This document shows, in pieces, positions 45,463 through 53,323 of a DNA stretch of 64,000 nt (its first letter is position 1; every line of letters begins with the position of its first letter). A program made the position numbers and the translations under genes. The stretch comes from Streptomyces sp. Ncost-T10-10d. Lineage in GTDB: Bacteria > Actinomycetota > Actinomycetes > Streptomycetales > Streptomycetaceae. The stretch lies in NCBI RefSeq assembly GCF_900091955.1, contig NZ_FMDF01000070.1:38640-102639 (forward strand), written 5' to 3'. The notes under the pieces were generated by a model. It saw nothing but the letters and a program-made list of their open reading frames with translations, was not told the DNA's origin and searched no databases.

Positions 45463-47451
45463 ATGAAGTCCACAGCGGCCCACGGAACGTGGCCGTCACC
45501 GATCGACGCACGACTGGCCGCCTCCAACGACGGCCGCCCGGAATACGTCGGCGTGGTCGGCGACGAGGTGTGGTGGACGGAACCACGCCCCGCCGAGGCG
45601 GGCCGCCGCGCCCTGATCCGCCGCCGGGCGGACGGGACCAGCACCTGTGTCCTGCCCGCTCCGTGGAACGTACGGAGCCGGGTCATCGAGTACGGCGGAC
45701 AGCCCTGGGCCGGGGCCGCACGCGCCGAGGGCGGCCCGCTGATCGTCTTCGTCGACTTCGCCGACCAGCGGCTGTACGCATACGCCCCCGACGGGCCCGG
45801 CGAACCCTGGCCGCTCACCCCGGTCTCGGCCGTCGGCGGCGGGCTGCGCTGGGTCGACCCGCAGCTCCACCTCGACCGGGGCGAACGGGGCGAAGTGTGG
45901 TGCGTGCTGGAGGAGTTCACCGGCGAGGCACCCACCGATCTGCGCCGGGTGATCGCCGCCGTACCGCTGGACGGCTCGGCGGCCGACGACCGCTCGGCGG
46001 TACGTGAACTCACCGACGACGGCAGCCGCTTCGTCACGGGACCGAAGCTCTCGCCCGACGGGCGACGGGCGGCCTGGATCGCCTGGGACCATCCTCGGAT
46101 GCCGTGGGACGGCACCGAGGTGATGCTCGCGGACGTGGCCGACGACGGTACGTTCCACCACACCCGCAGTTTCGTCGGCGGCCCGGAGGAATCGGTGCCG
46201 CAGATCGAATGGGGCGCCGACGGGCAACTCCTCTTCGCCGCCGACCGCAGCGGTTGGTGGAACCTGTACCGCGCCGACCCGCACCGGGGCGCGGTCGCGC
46301 TCTGCCCCCGGGAACAGGAGTTCGCCGGACCGCTCTGGAAGATCGGCCTCAGCTGGTTCCGGCCGCTGGAGAACGGCCTGATCGCCACCGTCCACGGCCG
46401 GGGCACCACCACGCTCGGCATACTCGACCCGGAGACCGGCGAACTCGTCGACGTCGCCGGACCCTGGACCGAATGGGCCGAGTCGCTCGCCGTGCACGGC
46501 AGCCGGATCATCGGCATCGCCGCGAGCCCGTACAGCGCCTATGAGATCGTCGAGCTGGACACCGCGACCGGCCGCACCCGGATCATCGGCACACCGCACG
46601 AGGACGCCGTCGATCCCGCCTACTATCCGCAGCCCGAGGACCGCACCTTCACCGGGCCCGACGGCAGGGAGATCCACGCCCACATCTACCCGCCGCGAAA
46701 CCCCGACCGGACCGGCCCCGACGGCGAACTGCCGCCCTATGTGGTCTGGGCGCACGGCGGCCCGACCGGCCATGCCGCACTCGTCCTCGACCTGGAGATC
46801 GCCTACTTCACCTCGCGCGGTATCGGCGTCGCCGAGGTCGACTACGGCGGCTCCACCGGCTACGGCAGGACCTACCGCAACCGGCTGCGCGAACAGTGGG
46901 GCGTCGTCGACGTCGAGGACTGCGCGGCCGTCGCCGAAGCGCTGGCCGCCGAGGGCACGGCCGACCCGCTGCGGCTCGCCATCCGGGGCGGAAGCGCCGG
47001 CGGCTGGACCACCGCCGCCTCACTGACCGGCACCGATGTGTACGCCTGCGGCACGATCATCTACCCCATCCTCGATCTGACCGGCTGGGGCACGGATGAG
47101 ACCCATGACTTCGAATCGCAGTACCTGGAGTCCCTGGTGGGCCCGCTCGCCGAAGTCCCGGCCCGCTACCGCGAACGGTCGCCGGTCACCCGCACCGACC
47201 ATCTGTCCACGCCCTTCCTCCTGCTCCAGGGGCTGGACGATCCGATCTGCCCACCCGTCCAGTGCGAGCGGTTCCTGGCCGCGGTCGAGGGGCGCGGCAT
47301 CCCGCATGCGTATCTCACCTTCGAGGGGGAGGGGCACGGGTTCCGGCGCGCCGACACCATGATCCGCGCCCTGGAGGCCGAACTCTCCCTGTACGGCCAG
47401 ACTTTCGGCATCGACTGTCCCGACGTACCGCGGCTGGAGCTGAAGAAGTGA
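45463..47451 (+). CDS. S9-family peptidase (acylaminoacyl-peptidase/DPP type)
   Basis: 662 residues: an N-terminal beta-propeller (about 1-400, with repeated D-G-R/TDDGSRFVTGPKLSPDG blades) and a C-terminal alpha/beta hydrolase domain. Nucleophile in IRGGSAGGWTT, acid in LQGLDDPICPP, His in EGEGHGFRRAD. The propeller filters substrates so that only short peptides enter. ATG 45463 has GGGGGGA upstream. Cotranscribed with M20 and overlapping S66 by GTGA. Cytoplasmic, no signal peptide. Confidence 0.93.
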   Translation: MKSTAAHGTWPSPIDARLAASNDGRPEYVGVVGDEVWWTEPRPAEAGRRALIRRRADGTSTCVLPAPWNVRSRVIEYGGQPWAGAARAEGGPLIVFVDFADQRLYAYAPDGPGEPWPLTPVSAVGGGLRWVDPQLHLDRGERGEVWCVLEEFTGEAPTDLRRVIAAVPLDGSAADDRSAVRELTDDGSRFVTGPKLSPDGRRAAWIAWDHPRMPWDGTEVMLADVADDGTFHHTRSFVGGPEESVPQIEWGADGQLLFAADRSGWWNLYRADPHRGAVALCPREQEFAGPLWKIGLSWFRPLENGLIATVHGRGTTTLGILDPETGELVDVAGPWTEWAESLAVHGSRIIGIAASPYSAYEIVELDTATGRTRIIGTPHEDAVDPAYYPQPEDRTFTGPDGREIHAHIYPPRNPDRTGPDGELPPYVVWAHGGPTGHAALVLDLEIAYFTSRGIGVAEVDYGGSTGYGRTYRNRLREQWGVVDVEDCAAVAEALAAEGTADPLRLAIRGGSAGGWTTAASLTGTDVYACGTIIYPILDLTGWGTDETHDFESQYLESLVGPLAEVPARYRERSPVTRTDHLSTPFLLLQGLDDPICPPVQCERFLAAVEGRGIPHAYLTFEGEGHGFRRADTMIRALEAELSLYGQTFGIDCPDVPRLELKK

Positions 47452-48392
47452 CCCTCGCCCCCCTGACCCGCCCCGCCCGACTGCGGCCGGGCGCCAGGAT
47501 CGCCGTCGTGTCACCGAGCGGGCCGGTGCCCGCCGACCGCCTGGAGGCGGGACTCGACGTGCTGCGCGGCTGGGGCCTCGACCCCGCCGAAGCGCCCCAT
47601 GTGCGCGATGTGCACCCGGAGTTGGACTACCTCGCCGGTACGGACGAGGCGCGGGCCCGGGACCTCCAGGAGGCCTGGTGCGACCCGTCCGTCGACGCGG
47701 TGATCTGTGCCCGCGGCGGGTACGGCGTGCACCGCATGGTCGACCTGGTCGACTGGGCGGCGATGCGCGCGGCCGGGCCCAAGGTGTTCATCGGCTACAG
47801 CGACATCACCGTGCTCCACGAGGCATTCGCCCGGCGCATGGGGCTCGCCACCCTGCACGGCCCGATGGCCGGCACCGAGACCTTCCTCAAGGACCCGGAC
47901 ACCCAGGAGTCCCTGCGGGCCACCCTGTTCGAGCCCGATTCGGTACGCACCCTCGGCCTGCCCACGGCGCGGGTGCTGGTCCCCGGCAGGGCCCGCGGCA
48001 TCACCTACGGCGGCTGTGTGAGTCTGCTCGCCGCCGACATCGGCACCCCGCACGCCCGGACGTCCGCCCGGGGCGGGCTGCTGGTGATCGAGGACACCAC
48101 CGAAGACCCGTACAGCATCGATCGCATCCTCACCCAACTGCTGAGGGCCGGGGCGCTCGACGGGATTGCCGGGGTGGCCTGCGGCTCCTGGGCGGGCTGC
48201 GGTCCGTACGAGAAGGTGCGGGCGGTCCTCGCCGACCGGCTCGGCCCCCTGGGCGTACCCGTCGTCGAGGAACTGGGCTTCGGGCACGGACCGACGGCGC
48301 TCACGATCCCGCTCGGCGTGCCCGCGGTGCTGGACGCGCCGGCCGACGGGGGTCCTGCCACGCTCACCATGGAGGGGCCCGCACTGGTCTGA
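47448..48392 (+). CDS. S66-family LD-carboxypeptidase
   Basis: 314 residues. The family uses a Ser-His-Glu triad: Ser in VFIGYSDITVLHE, Glu in LLVIEDTTEDPY, His in LGFGHGPTALT. Known members (LdcA) remove the terminal D-Ala from the muropeptide tetrapeptide during wall recycling; others cleave microcin C7-like antibiotics (MccF). The GTG start overlaps the S9 stop. No signal peptide, so it works on imported peptides. Together with the M55 enzyme it gives this operon two activities suited to D-amino-acid bonds. Confidence 0.93.
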   Translation: MTLAPLTRPARLRPGARIAVVSPSGPVPADRLEAGLDVLRGWGLDPAEAPHVRDVHPELDYLAGTDEARARDLQEAWCDPSVDAVICARGGYGVHRMVDLVDWAAMRAAGPKVFIGYSDITVLHEAFARRMGLATLHGPMAGTETFLKDPDTQESLRATLFEPDSVRTLGLPTARVLVPGRARGITYGGCVSLLAADIGTPHARTSARGGLLVIEDTTEDPYSIDRILTQLLRAGALDGIAGVACGSWAGCGPYEKVRAVLADRLGPLGVPVVEELGFGHGPTALTIPLGVPAVLDAPADGGPATLTMEGPALV

Positions 48393-48480
48393 ACGGCGCT
48401 GTGCTGCGTAGAAGTTGAGCATCCTTCAGGGAGGTCGGCGGCCGGGTGGAGTGAGGCACCGAGGGGATGATCGGCCAAGG

Positions 48481-48502
48481 TCGACACCCCTGGGGAGTGT
48501 CG
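48481..48502. terminator. Hairpin between S66 and methyltransferase genes
   Basis: TCGACAC pairs with GTGTCGA, extended by CCC/GGG with a bulged A, 90 bases after the S66 stop, between convergent genes. Confidence 0.5.
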
Positions 48503-48541
48503 AAGTCCCGTTTGTCCGGCGCTGTGTGGTGCGCACGCTCC

Positions 48542-49306
48542 CTAGGACATTCCGTGAGGGACGGGCTCCGCGGTACCGCGCCGCGCCACGAACACGAACT
48601 CCCTGCCCGGCCGGTCGGGTGCGTCGCGCACGTCCTCGACGACGAAGCCGTGCTCGTGCAAGTCCCGCTCGATCTCCGTACGTTCACGGAAGCGAAGTGT
48701 CGATTCCGAGGTCAGCACGTCCCCGTCCGCAGCGAACACGTGCGTACCCCGGAAGCTCACCAGCGGCAGGCTCACGTCCGTCAGCTCGGCCCAGGTCTCG
48801 ACGTGGCCGACGCCCGCGATGTCCGTCACGCGGTACGTGGTCTCGCGCGTCCACTCCGCCCACTCCTCCCACACGCGCTGCGCCGGATCGCGCGTCTCGA
48901 ATACGAGCCGCCCGCCGGGCCGCAGCGCCTCGTACGCGCCGCGCAGCGTCGTACGCCACGCCTGCGGCTCGGCGATCGCCTGGGCGACGTTCCCGGTCAT
49001 CGTCACCAGGTCGATCTGCATGGGCGGCAGATCCCCCGCGTCGCCGTCGAGCCAGCGCACCCGCTCCGCGCCCGGCTTGCCACGCGCGACGTCGACGGAT
49101 GCCCGCGCGGGATCGATCCCGGTGACCGTCATCCCGCGCTCTGCGAGCAGCAGCGCGAACACGCCCGTACCGCACCCGATGTCCAGCACAGACCGCGCGC
49201 CGAACTCCTCCGCCATCGCGAGATACGCGTCGAGATCGCTGCGGTCCGGATCGAGTGGGTCGTAGATGGCGGCGAGGCGCGGATGCCCGAAAGTTGCGTC
49301 AACCAT
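48542..49306 (-). CDS. Class I SAM-dependent methyltransferase
   Basis: 254 residues. Motif I SVLDIGCGTGVFALLLAERG, motif II acidic end VTGIDPARASVDVAR, motif post I WLDGDAGDLPPMQIDLVTMT, and LRPGGRLVFETRDP. The C-terminal beta region (TWAELTDVSLPLVSFRGTHVF) resembles the small-molecule methyltransferases that carry an antiparallel extension. ATG 49306 has no ribosome site but is the first residue of the homologous domain; reading further upstream enters the IS remnant. Methyl acceptor unknown. Confidence 0.87.
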   Translation of the reverse strand: MVDATFGHPRLAAIYDPLDPDRSDLDAYLAMAEEFGARSVLDIGCGTGVFALLLAERGMTVTGIDPARASVDVARGKPGAERVRWLDGDAGDLPPMQIDLVTMTGNVAQAIAEPQAWRTTLRGAYEALRPGGRLVFETRDPAQRVWEEWAEWTRETTYRVTDIAGVGHVETWAELTDVSLPLVSFRGTHVFAADGDVLTSESTLRFRERTEIERDLHEHGFVVEDVRDAPDRPGREFVFVARRGTAEPVPHGMS

Positions 49307-49403
49307 GGAGGCGAACGTATGTGGCCCCGAGCCCGCGCGGCCACTGCTTTTTCGGGTTACGGCGCCAAGCGGGCGCGGCGAAGTGCGCCGCTGATCCCGG
49401 CAG

Positions 49404-49745
49404 GAGTTGTCTTCAAATGTCACGCCCACAGCAGGAGCGAGGCGAGGGTGACGGCCGCTTGGTGGGACTCGGCGGTCTTGTCGTAGCGGGTCGCGATGCG
49501 ACGCCACTGCTTGAGGCGGTTGAAGCTGCGATGCCCTGGGGCGCCCGCGGCACGTCCCGCCAGGCCGTGCCCGTCCGGAACTTCCACACGATCCCGTTGA
49601 GCACGGTTCGGTCGTCCAGCCGCTTCCGTCCGCGCAAGGACCGGGGCAGCAACGGACGGAGGAACTCCCACTCCGCATCGCACAGTTCACGGCGACGTAT
49701 CACCCGACCGTGATCCACTACTCCAGATCAATTGAAGACACGCTC
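49404..49745 (-). mobile_element. Internally deleted IS5-type element
   Basis: A 342-bp element bounded by imperfect inverted repeats: GAGTTGTCTTCAAATG at 49404-49419 and the complement of GAGCGTGTCTTCAATTG at 49729-49745 (core TGTCTTCAA). Inside lies a truncated IS5-family transposase. It ends only 12 bases before the acetyltransferase start at 49758. Confidence 0.7.
49420..49718 (-). pseudogene. IS5-family transposase remnant
   Basis: The N-terminal 58 codons (49718 to about 49548) encode the DUF4096 start of IS5-type transposases (LCDAEWEFLRPLLP, RKRLDDRTVLNGIVWKFRTG). The frame then jumps, and in another frame the final about 38 residues of the same protein are present (RLKQWRRIATRYDKTAESHQ, ending LASLLLWA at 49420). 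The whole catalytic middle, about 170 residues including the DDE triad, is deleted. It cannot transpose on its own but could be moved in trans if the ends still work. Confidence 0.8.
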
Positions 49746-49757
49746 TAGGCTGGCCGG

Positions 49758-50342
49758 ATGTCTGGAACCCACTGTCTGGCCGAGGGACGGCGCACGGCTA
49801 TCCGCCCCTACACACAAGCGGATGCCGAGGAGTTCACCACCCGGGCGAGGGAGAGCCGGGACATGCACAGCCCCTGGCTCTTCCCGCCCGACGACGCCCG
49901 CGCGTATGCCGCCTACGCGGGCCGGCTGATCGAAGACCCCACAAGGGCGGGCTTCCTGGTCTGCGAACGAGGGGGCGGCGAGAGCGGGGCCGACGAGGGC
50001 GGGGCCGGTGACCGGATCGCGGGGTTCATCAACATCAACAACATCGTCGGCGGCGCGTTTCGCTGCGGCGCGCTCGGATACGGGGCCTTCGCCCACGCGG
50101 CGGGGCGCGGCCTGATGAGTGAAGGGCTGGGACTGGTCCTGCGGTACGCCTTCGGTCCGCTCGGCCTGCACCGTCTCGAAGCCAACATCCAGCCCGCCAA
50201 CGAGGGTTCGCTCGCCCTCGTCGAACGGGCCGGATTCCGCCTTGAGGGGTTCTCGCCGGACTTCCTCTTCATCGACGGAGCCTGGCGCGACCACGAGCGG
50301 TGGGCGATCACGGCCGAGATGCTGGGCCAGGACGGCGTCTAG
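49758..50342 (+). CDS. GNAT N-acetyltransferase (RimJ/RimL-like)
   Basis: 194 residues. It shows the RimJ-like GNAT pattern: IRPYTQADAEEFTTRARESR, GYGAFAHAAGRGLMSEGLGL (acetyl-CoA loop variant AGRGLMSE), HRLEANIQPANEGSLALVER and AGFRLEGFSPDFLFIDGAWR. Such enzymes acetylate N-terminal Ser/Ala of ribosomal proteins or amines. ATG 49758 lies 12 bases after an IS remnant, so its native promoter and ribosome site may have been replaced; no clear ribosome site is visible (GGCCGG only). Its stop overlaps that of the convergent nitrilase gene in the tetranucleotide CTAG. Confidence 0.87.
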   Translation: MSGTHCLAEGRRTAIRPYTQADAEEFTTRARESRDMHSPWLFPPDDARAYAAYAGRLIEDPTRAGFLVCERGGGESGADEGGAGDRIAGFININNIVGGAFRCGALGYGAFAHAAGRGLMSEGLGLVLRYAFGPLGLHRLEANIQPANEGSLALVERAGFRLEGFSPDFLFIDGAWRDHERWAITAEMLGQDGV

Positions 50343-51064
50343 TGCCCGGGCCGGGCCGGGCCCACGGTCGCGGAAACCACAGCTGCGGGCTCGGGCCCGG
50401 CCTGCGCGGTGGGGGTTCCGTCCGGTGCCCAGATGCCGGAGCCGCCCGACGTGAGGGCGTACACCCCACTCGGTCCCGCCGCGGTGGCCAGCACCGCCCA
50501 CACACCATGGGCGAGCGCCGTCCGGTTCATGTGCCCGTCGCGCCGGGCGGCCTGCTCGGGTCCGGGGCCGTACAGGGTGCTCGCCACATACGCGTCGATG
50601 CCCATGGCGGCGGTGGCGGCGGCGCGCTCGGGAACGGCCGCGTCGTAACACACCGCAAGCCCCAGCCGCAGGCCGTCGATCACCAGGACCTCGGGCTTCT
50701 CTCCCGGGGCGAAGCGGTCGGACTCCTCGCCGTGCAGCCACATCTTGCGGTAGACGACGCTCGCGCCCTCGCCCGTGACGGCCAGGGTGGCGATGTACTC
50801 ACGTCCGTCCGCGGCGCGCACCGGCGCCCCGACCAGGGCCGTCGCCCCCGCCTCGCGGCACGCCGTGACGATCGGCCGCAGGCGGGGGTCGTCGGGTGAC
50901 ACGGCCGGAGCGGTGAGGTCGTAGCCCGTGAGCGACAGCTCAGGGAAGACGACCAGCCGTGCCCCCGACCGGCCGATCGCCTCCGCATGGACCACGGCGT
51001 TGGCGGCGACGTCGAGAGGGACACAGTCGGGCTGGGCGACGGCGACAGTGAGCGGTACGGGCAC
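50339..51064 (-). CDS. Carbon-nitrogen hydrolase (nitrilase superfamily)
   Basis: 241 residues. The Glu-Lys-Cys triad is complete: Glu in VVFPELSLTGYDL, Lys in VVYRKMWLHGEE, Cys in LGLAVCYDAAVPE. The second Glu (GEESDRFAPGE) is also visible. The superfamily hydrolyses nitriles, omega-amides, ureido or carbamoyl groups; short single-domain members like this are usually amidases. GTG start with GGAG six bases upstream. Convergent with the acetyltransferase gene, with stop codons overlapping. Confidence 0.9.
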   Translation of the reverse strand: MPVPLTVAVAQPDCVPLDVAANAVVHAEAIGRSGARLVVFPELSLTGYDLTAPAVSPDDPRLRPIVTACREAGATALVGAPVRAADGREYIATLAVTGEGASVVYRKMWLHGEESDRFAPGEKPEVLVIDGLRLGLAVCYDAAVPERAAATAAMGIDAYVASTLYGPGPEQAARRDGHMNRTALAHGVWAVLATAAGPSGVYALTSGGSGIWAPDGTPTAQAGPEPAAVVSATVGPARPGH

Positions 51065-51265
51065 GAGGTACTCCGGATCAGCCGGTCGGCCGGCACTCCG
51101 GGGGCGGACCGCCCGGGGGAGACACCGCAGGTCACCGACGCGAACAAGGTGGTGACCAGCCTATAGAGCAGCTCGACCCGAGCAGCCGTCCGGGTCCGTC
51201 GGGCGGAGTGGTCGGCCGGGCCGGCCGCGTGGGCCGGTCACCCGGACCGGTTCGGCCGGTGCGGT

Positions 51266-52573
51266 TCAGCAGTGGCCGGGTCTGGCGTACACGGTGATGC
51301 GCGCCTGCGTGACCGTTCGGCTCGCGCATTCCTCGAAGTACGCGTCGAGGGTGGAGCGCTTGGCCGCCTCACGCGCGTTCGCGTCCAGCGGCTGGCCCTC
51401 CAGGTCGCGCACCGCGATGACGCGTGCCCTGGTCAGGATGCGCTCGCGGATCCGGTCCGTCGGCAGCTCCGTGCCGAACAGTGTGTCGGAGGCGACCGGG
51501 GTCTGTTCCAGGGCGAGGTCGGACAGGGAACGGAAGGAGTCCGGCCGGGCCAGCGTCCATACGCGCCTGCGTGAGGGCATGAACAGCAGCCCGTCCCCCG
51601 GTTCGGCGATGTCCTGGACCGCCCGGGCAATCGCGACCGCGTCGTTCTCGCGGCTCGCCGGCTTCCGCAGCGCGGTGCTCACGGGTACGAGGGTGGCGAG
51701 CACCATGGCCAGTGCCACAGCACATGTCACACGGTGCACGGTTCCGGCGCAGCGTGCCGACCGCCGGAGCCGGTCGAGCATCGAGCCCGCCAGGAGCGCG
51801 AAGCCGATGGCGGAGGCCAGGACGTAACGGTCCACGTACAACGGATGCAGCGGGCTCGTCAGCATGAGCAGCGTGCTCGGCAGGATCAGCAGCGGGAGCG
51901 CGAGCGCGGACAAGGTGATCGGTCCGCGCGCGCGGCCGGCAGAGCGGGCGAAGGCGACGCCCAGCAGGGCCGTCGCGACGAAGCCCAGCACCTCCCCGGC
52001 GTCCGGCGTGCCGATCCAGTCCACCTGCGCGGACTGGGTGGTGCTGAAGGCGGCGAGCGGGAAGAGGCCGACGAGCACCCCACCCGCCGCGATGCTCCAC
52101 GCCCGCGTCACCGGCCGCGCCGATCGCGCCCGGAAGACGGCCACACCATGGGCCACGAGCATCAGTACGGCGAACTCGTGGAGCAGACAGGCCATCAGTA
52201 TCACCGCGCCGTACGCCACCCAGCCCCGTCTTCCCGGCCGGGAGAGGCTGCTGACCAGGAGGCAACTCGCCCACGTGATCAGTGCACAGACCAGGGCGTA
52301 GGACCGGCCTTCCTGCGCGTACCGCTGCACCGGCGGGAGCAGCGGGAAGACGAGGCCCGCCAGCAGTCCCGTCCACGTCCCTGCGAGTCGCTGCCCCAGC
52401 CGTATGACGCCGACCGCCGCCGCGGCGACCGCCAGTACCGACGGCAGCCGCAGCGCCACCAGGCCGCCGTCCCAGAGGCCGAACACCCCCCGCATGATCA
52501 GGTAGTACAGGCCGTGCACGACGTCGACATGGCCCAGGGTGTGCCAGATCTGCGGCACACTCCGATGTGACAT
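51266..52573 (-). CDS. GT39/ArnT-like membrane glycosyltransferase lacking a canonical start codon
   Basis: From ATG 52573 the frame gives 435 residues with nine or ten membrane helices and a C-terminal extracytoplasmic domain ending in about 100 soluble residues. However, the same frame is open and clearly coding for at least 60 codons upstream: ALLIGVWGIRRQDTLWGDEA joins MSHRSVPQIWHTL. The Trp/Asp/Glu motif there is the catalytic acidic loop of the family, so the real protein must start earlier. Between the upstream stop (about 52835) and 52573 there is no ATG, GTG or TTG in this frame; the best-placed codon is ATC at 52756 with GGAG six bases before it. It may be a mutated start, a rare start or a frameshift. 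Family members use polyprenyl-phosphate sugars. Confidence 0.75.
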   Translation of the reverse strand: MSHRSVPQIWHTLGHVDVVHGLYYLIMRGVFGLWDGGLVALRLPSVLAVAAAAVGVIRLGQRLAGTWTGLLAGLVFPLLPPVQRYAQEGRSYALVCALITWASCLLVSSLSRPGRRGWVAYGAVILMACLLHEFAVLMLVAHGVAVFRARSARPVTRAWSIAAGGVLVGLFPLAAFSTTQSAQVDWIGTPDAGEVLGFVATALLGVAFARSAGRARGPITLSALALPLLILPSTLLMLTSPLHPLYVDRYVLASAIGFALLAGSMLDRLRRSARCAGTVHRVTCAVALAMVLATLVPVSTALRKPASRENDAVAIARAVQDIAEPGDGLLFMPSRRRVWTLARPDSFRSLSDLALEQTPVASDTLFGTELPTDRIRERILTRARVIAVRDLEGQPLDANAREAAKRSTLDAYFEECASRTVTQARITVYARPGHC

Positions 52574-52756
52574 GGCAAAGGTGACCGCCTCGTCTCCCCA
52601 CAGGGTGTCCTGGCGACGGATTCCCCAGACCCCGATGAGCAGGGCCGGCAGTCCGGGGGTCCACGGGACCGCCCGGCGCAGGGCGTTCCGGGCCGGTTGT
52701 GGGAGAAGTGCCGTTCGCGAATCGGCGGTGGGCGCGGTGCGCTGGATGAGAGAGAT

Positions 52757-53323
52757 GACGTGCTCCGTCCGAAGAAAGGTCTCTCGCTCAGTCGATCGTC
52801 CGCCGTGCTGATGGGCAGCCCCCGCAGGCGCTGCCGGTCAATTTCATTGGCGCTGCTCAGCGCCGTTGCGCAGACACCTCGACGGCGCATGGCGTGATCG
52901 CCGCCGTCTGCTCACGCGCCCGAGGCGGTCTCTCGGAGGACGAATGGCAGGCGCGTCTGCCCGACGTGGGGTATCGGGCCAGCCGCTGACCCGCAGGGTG
53001 CACCCCACTGGCCCACCTCGGATTGGGCAAGTCTTTGCCCGTGGCCGATTCGGGCTGCCCGCCGCGCCCGCGGGCCTTTCCCGTACGGGTTGCGGAGCGC
53101 GGCACCCCGTACAGGAACGGAAAAGTGGCGGCCGAAAGTATGAGGGGCCGGCCCCCACCGACGTAACGACCGTGTTGACCGTACGCAATCGCAGGCAGAG
53201 GCTCGTTACATAGCTGCCAAATACAACTGGTTCTGCCGGGCCTGCGCCTTCGGCACGCCGCCCGGGGGACGGCACCGTGCGTACGACCGTCTTCCCGGCC
53301 GGGACCGAATCGGGAGGACGTGT
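52757..53323. other. Intergenic region upstream of asnB
   Basis: About 570 bases without a believable gene: a 115-codon plus-strand frame (52866-53213) is arginine/proline-rich low-complexity and lacks a ribosome site. The region contains a small GGGCAA...TTGCCC hairpin near 53028-53043 and TTACATA near 53205, which could be a -10 element for asnB. Confidence 0.4.

Noticed and set aside
52866..53213. A 115-codon plus-strand frame between the glycosyltransferase and asnB
   Set aside because: Arginine/proline-rich without ribosome site or family motif, and it lies in a probable regulatory region.
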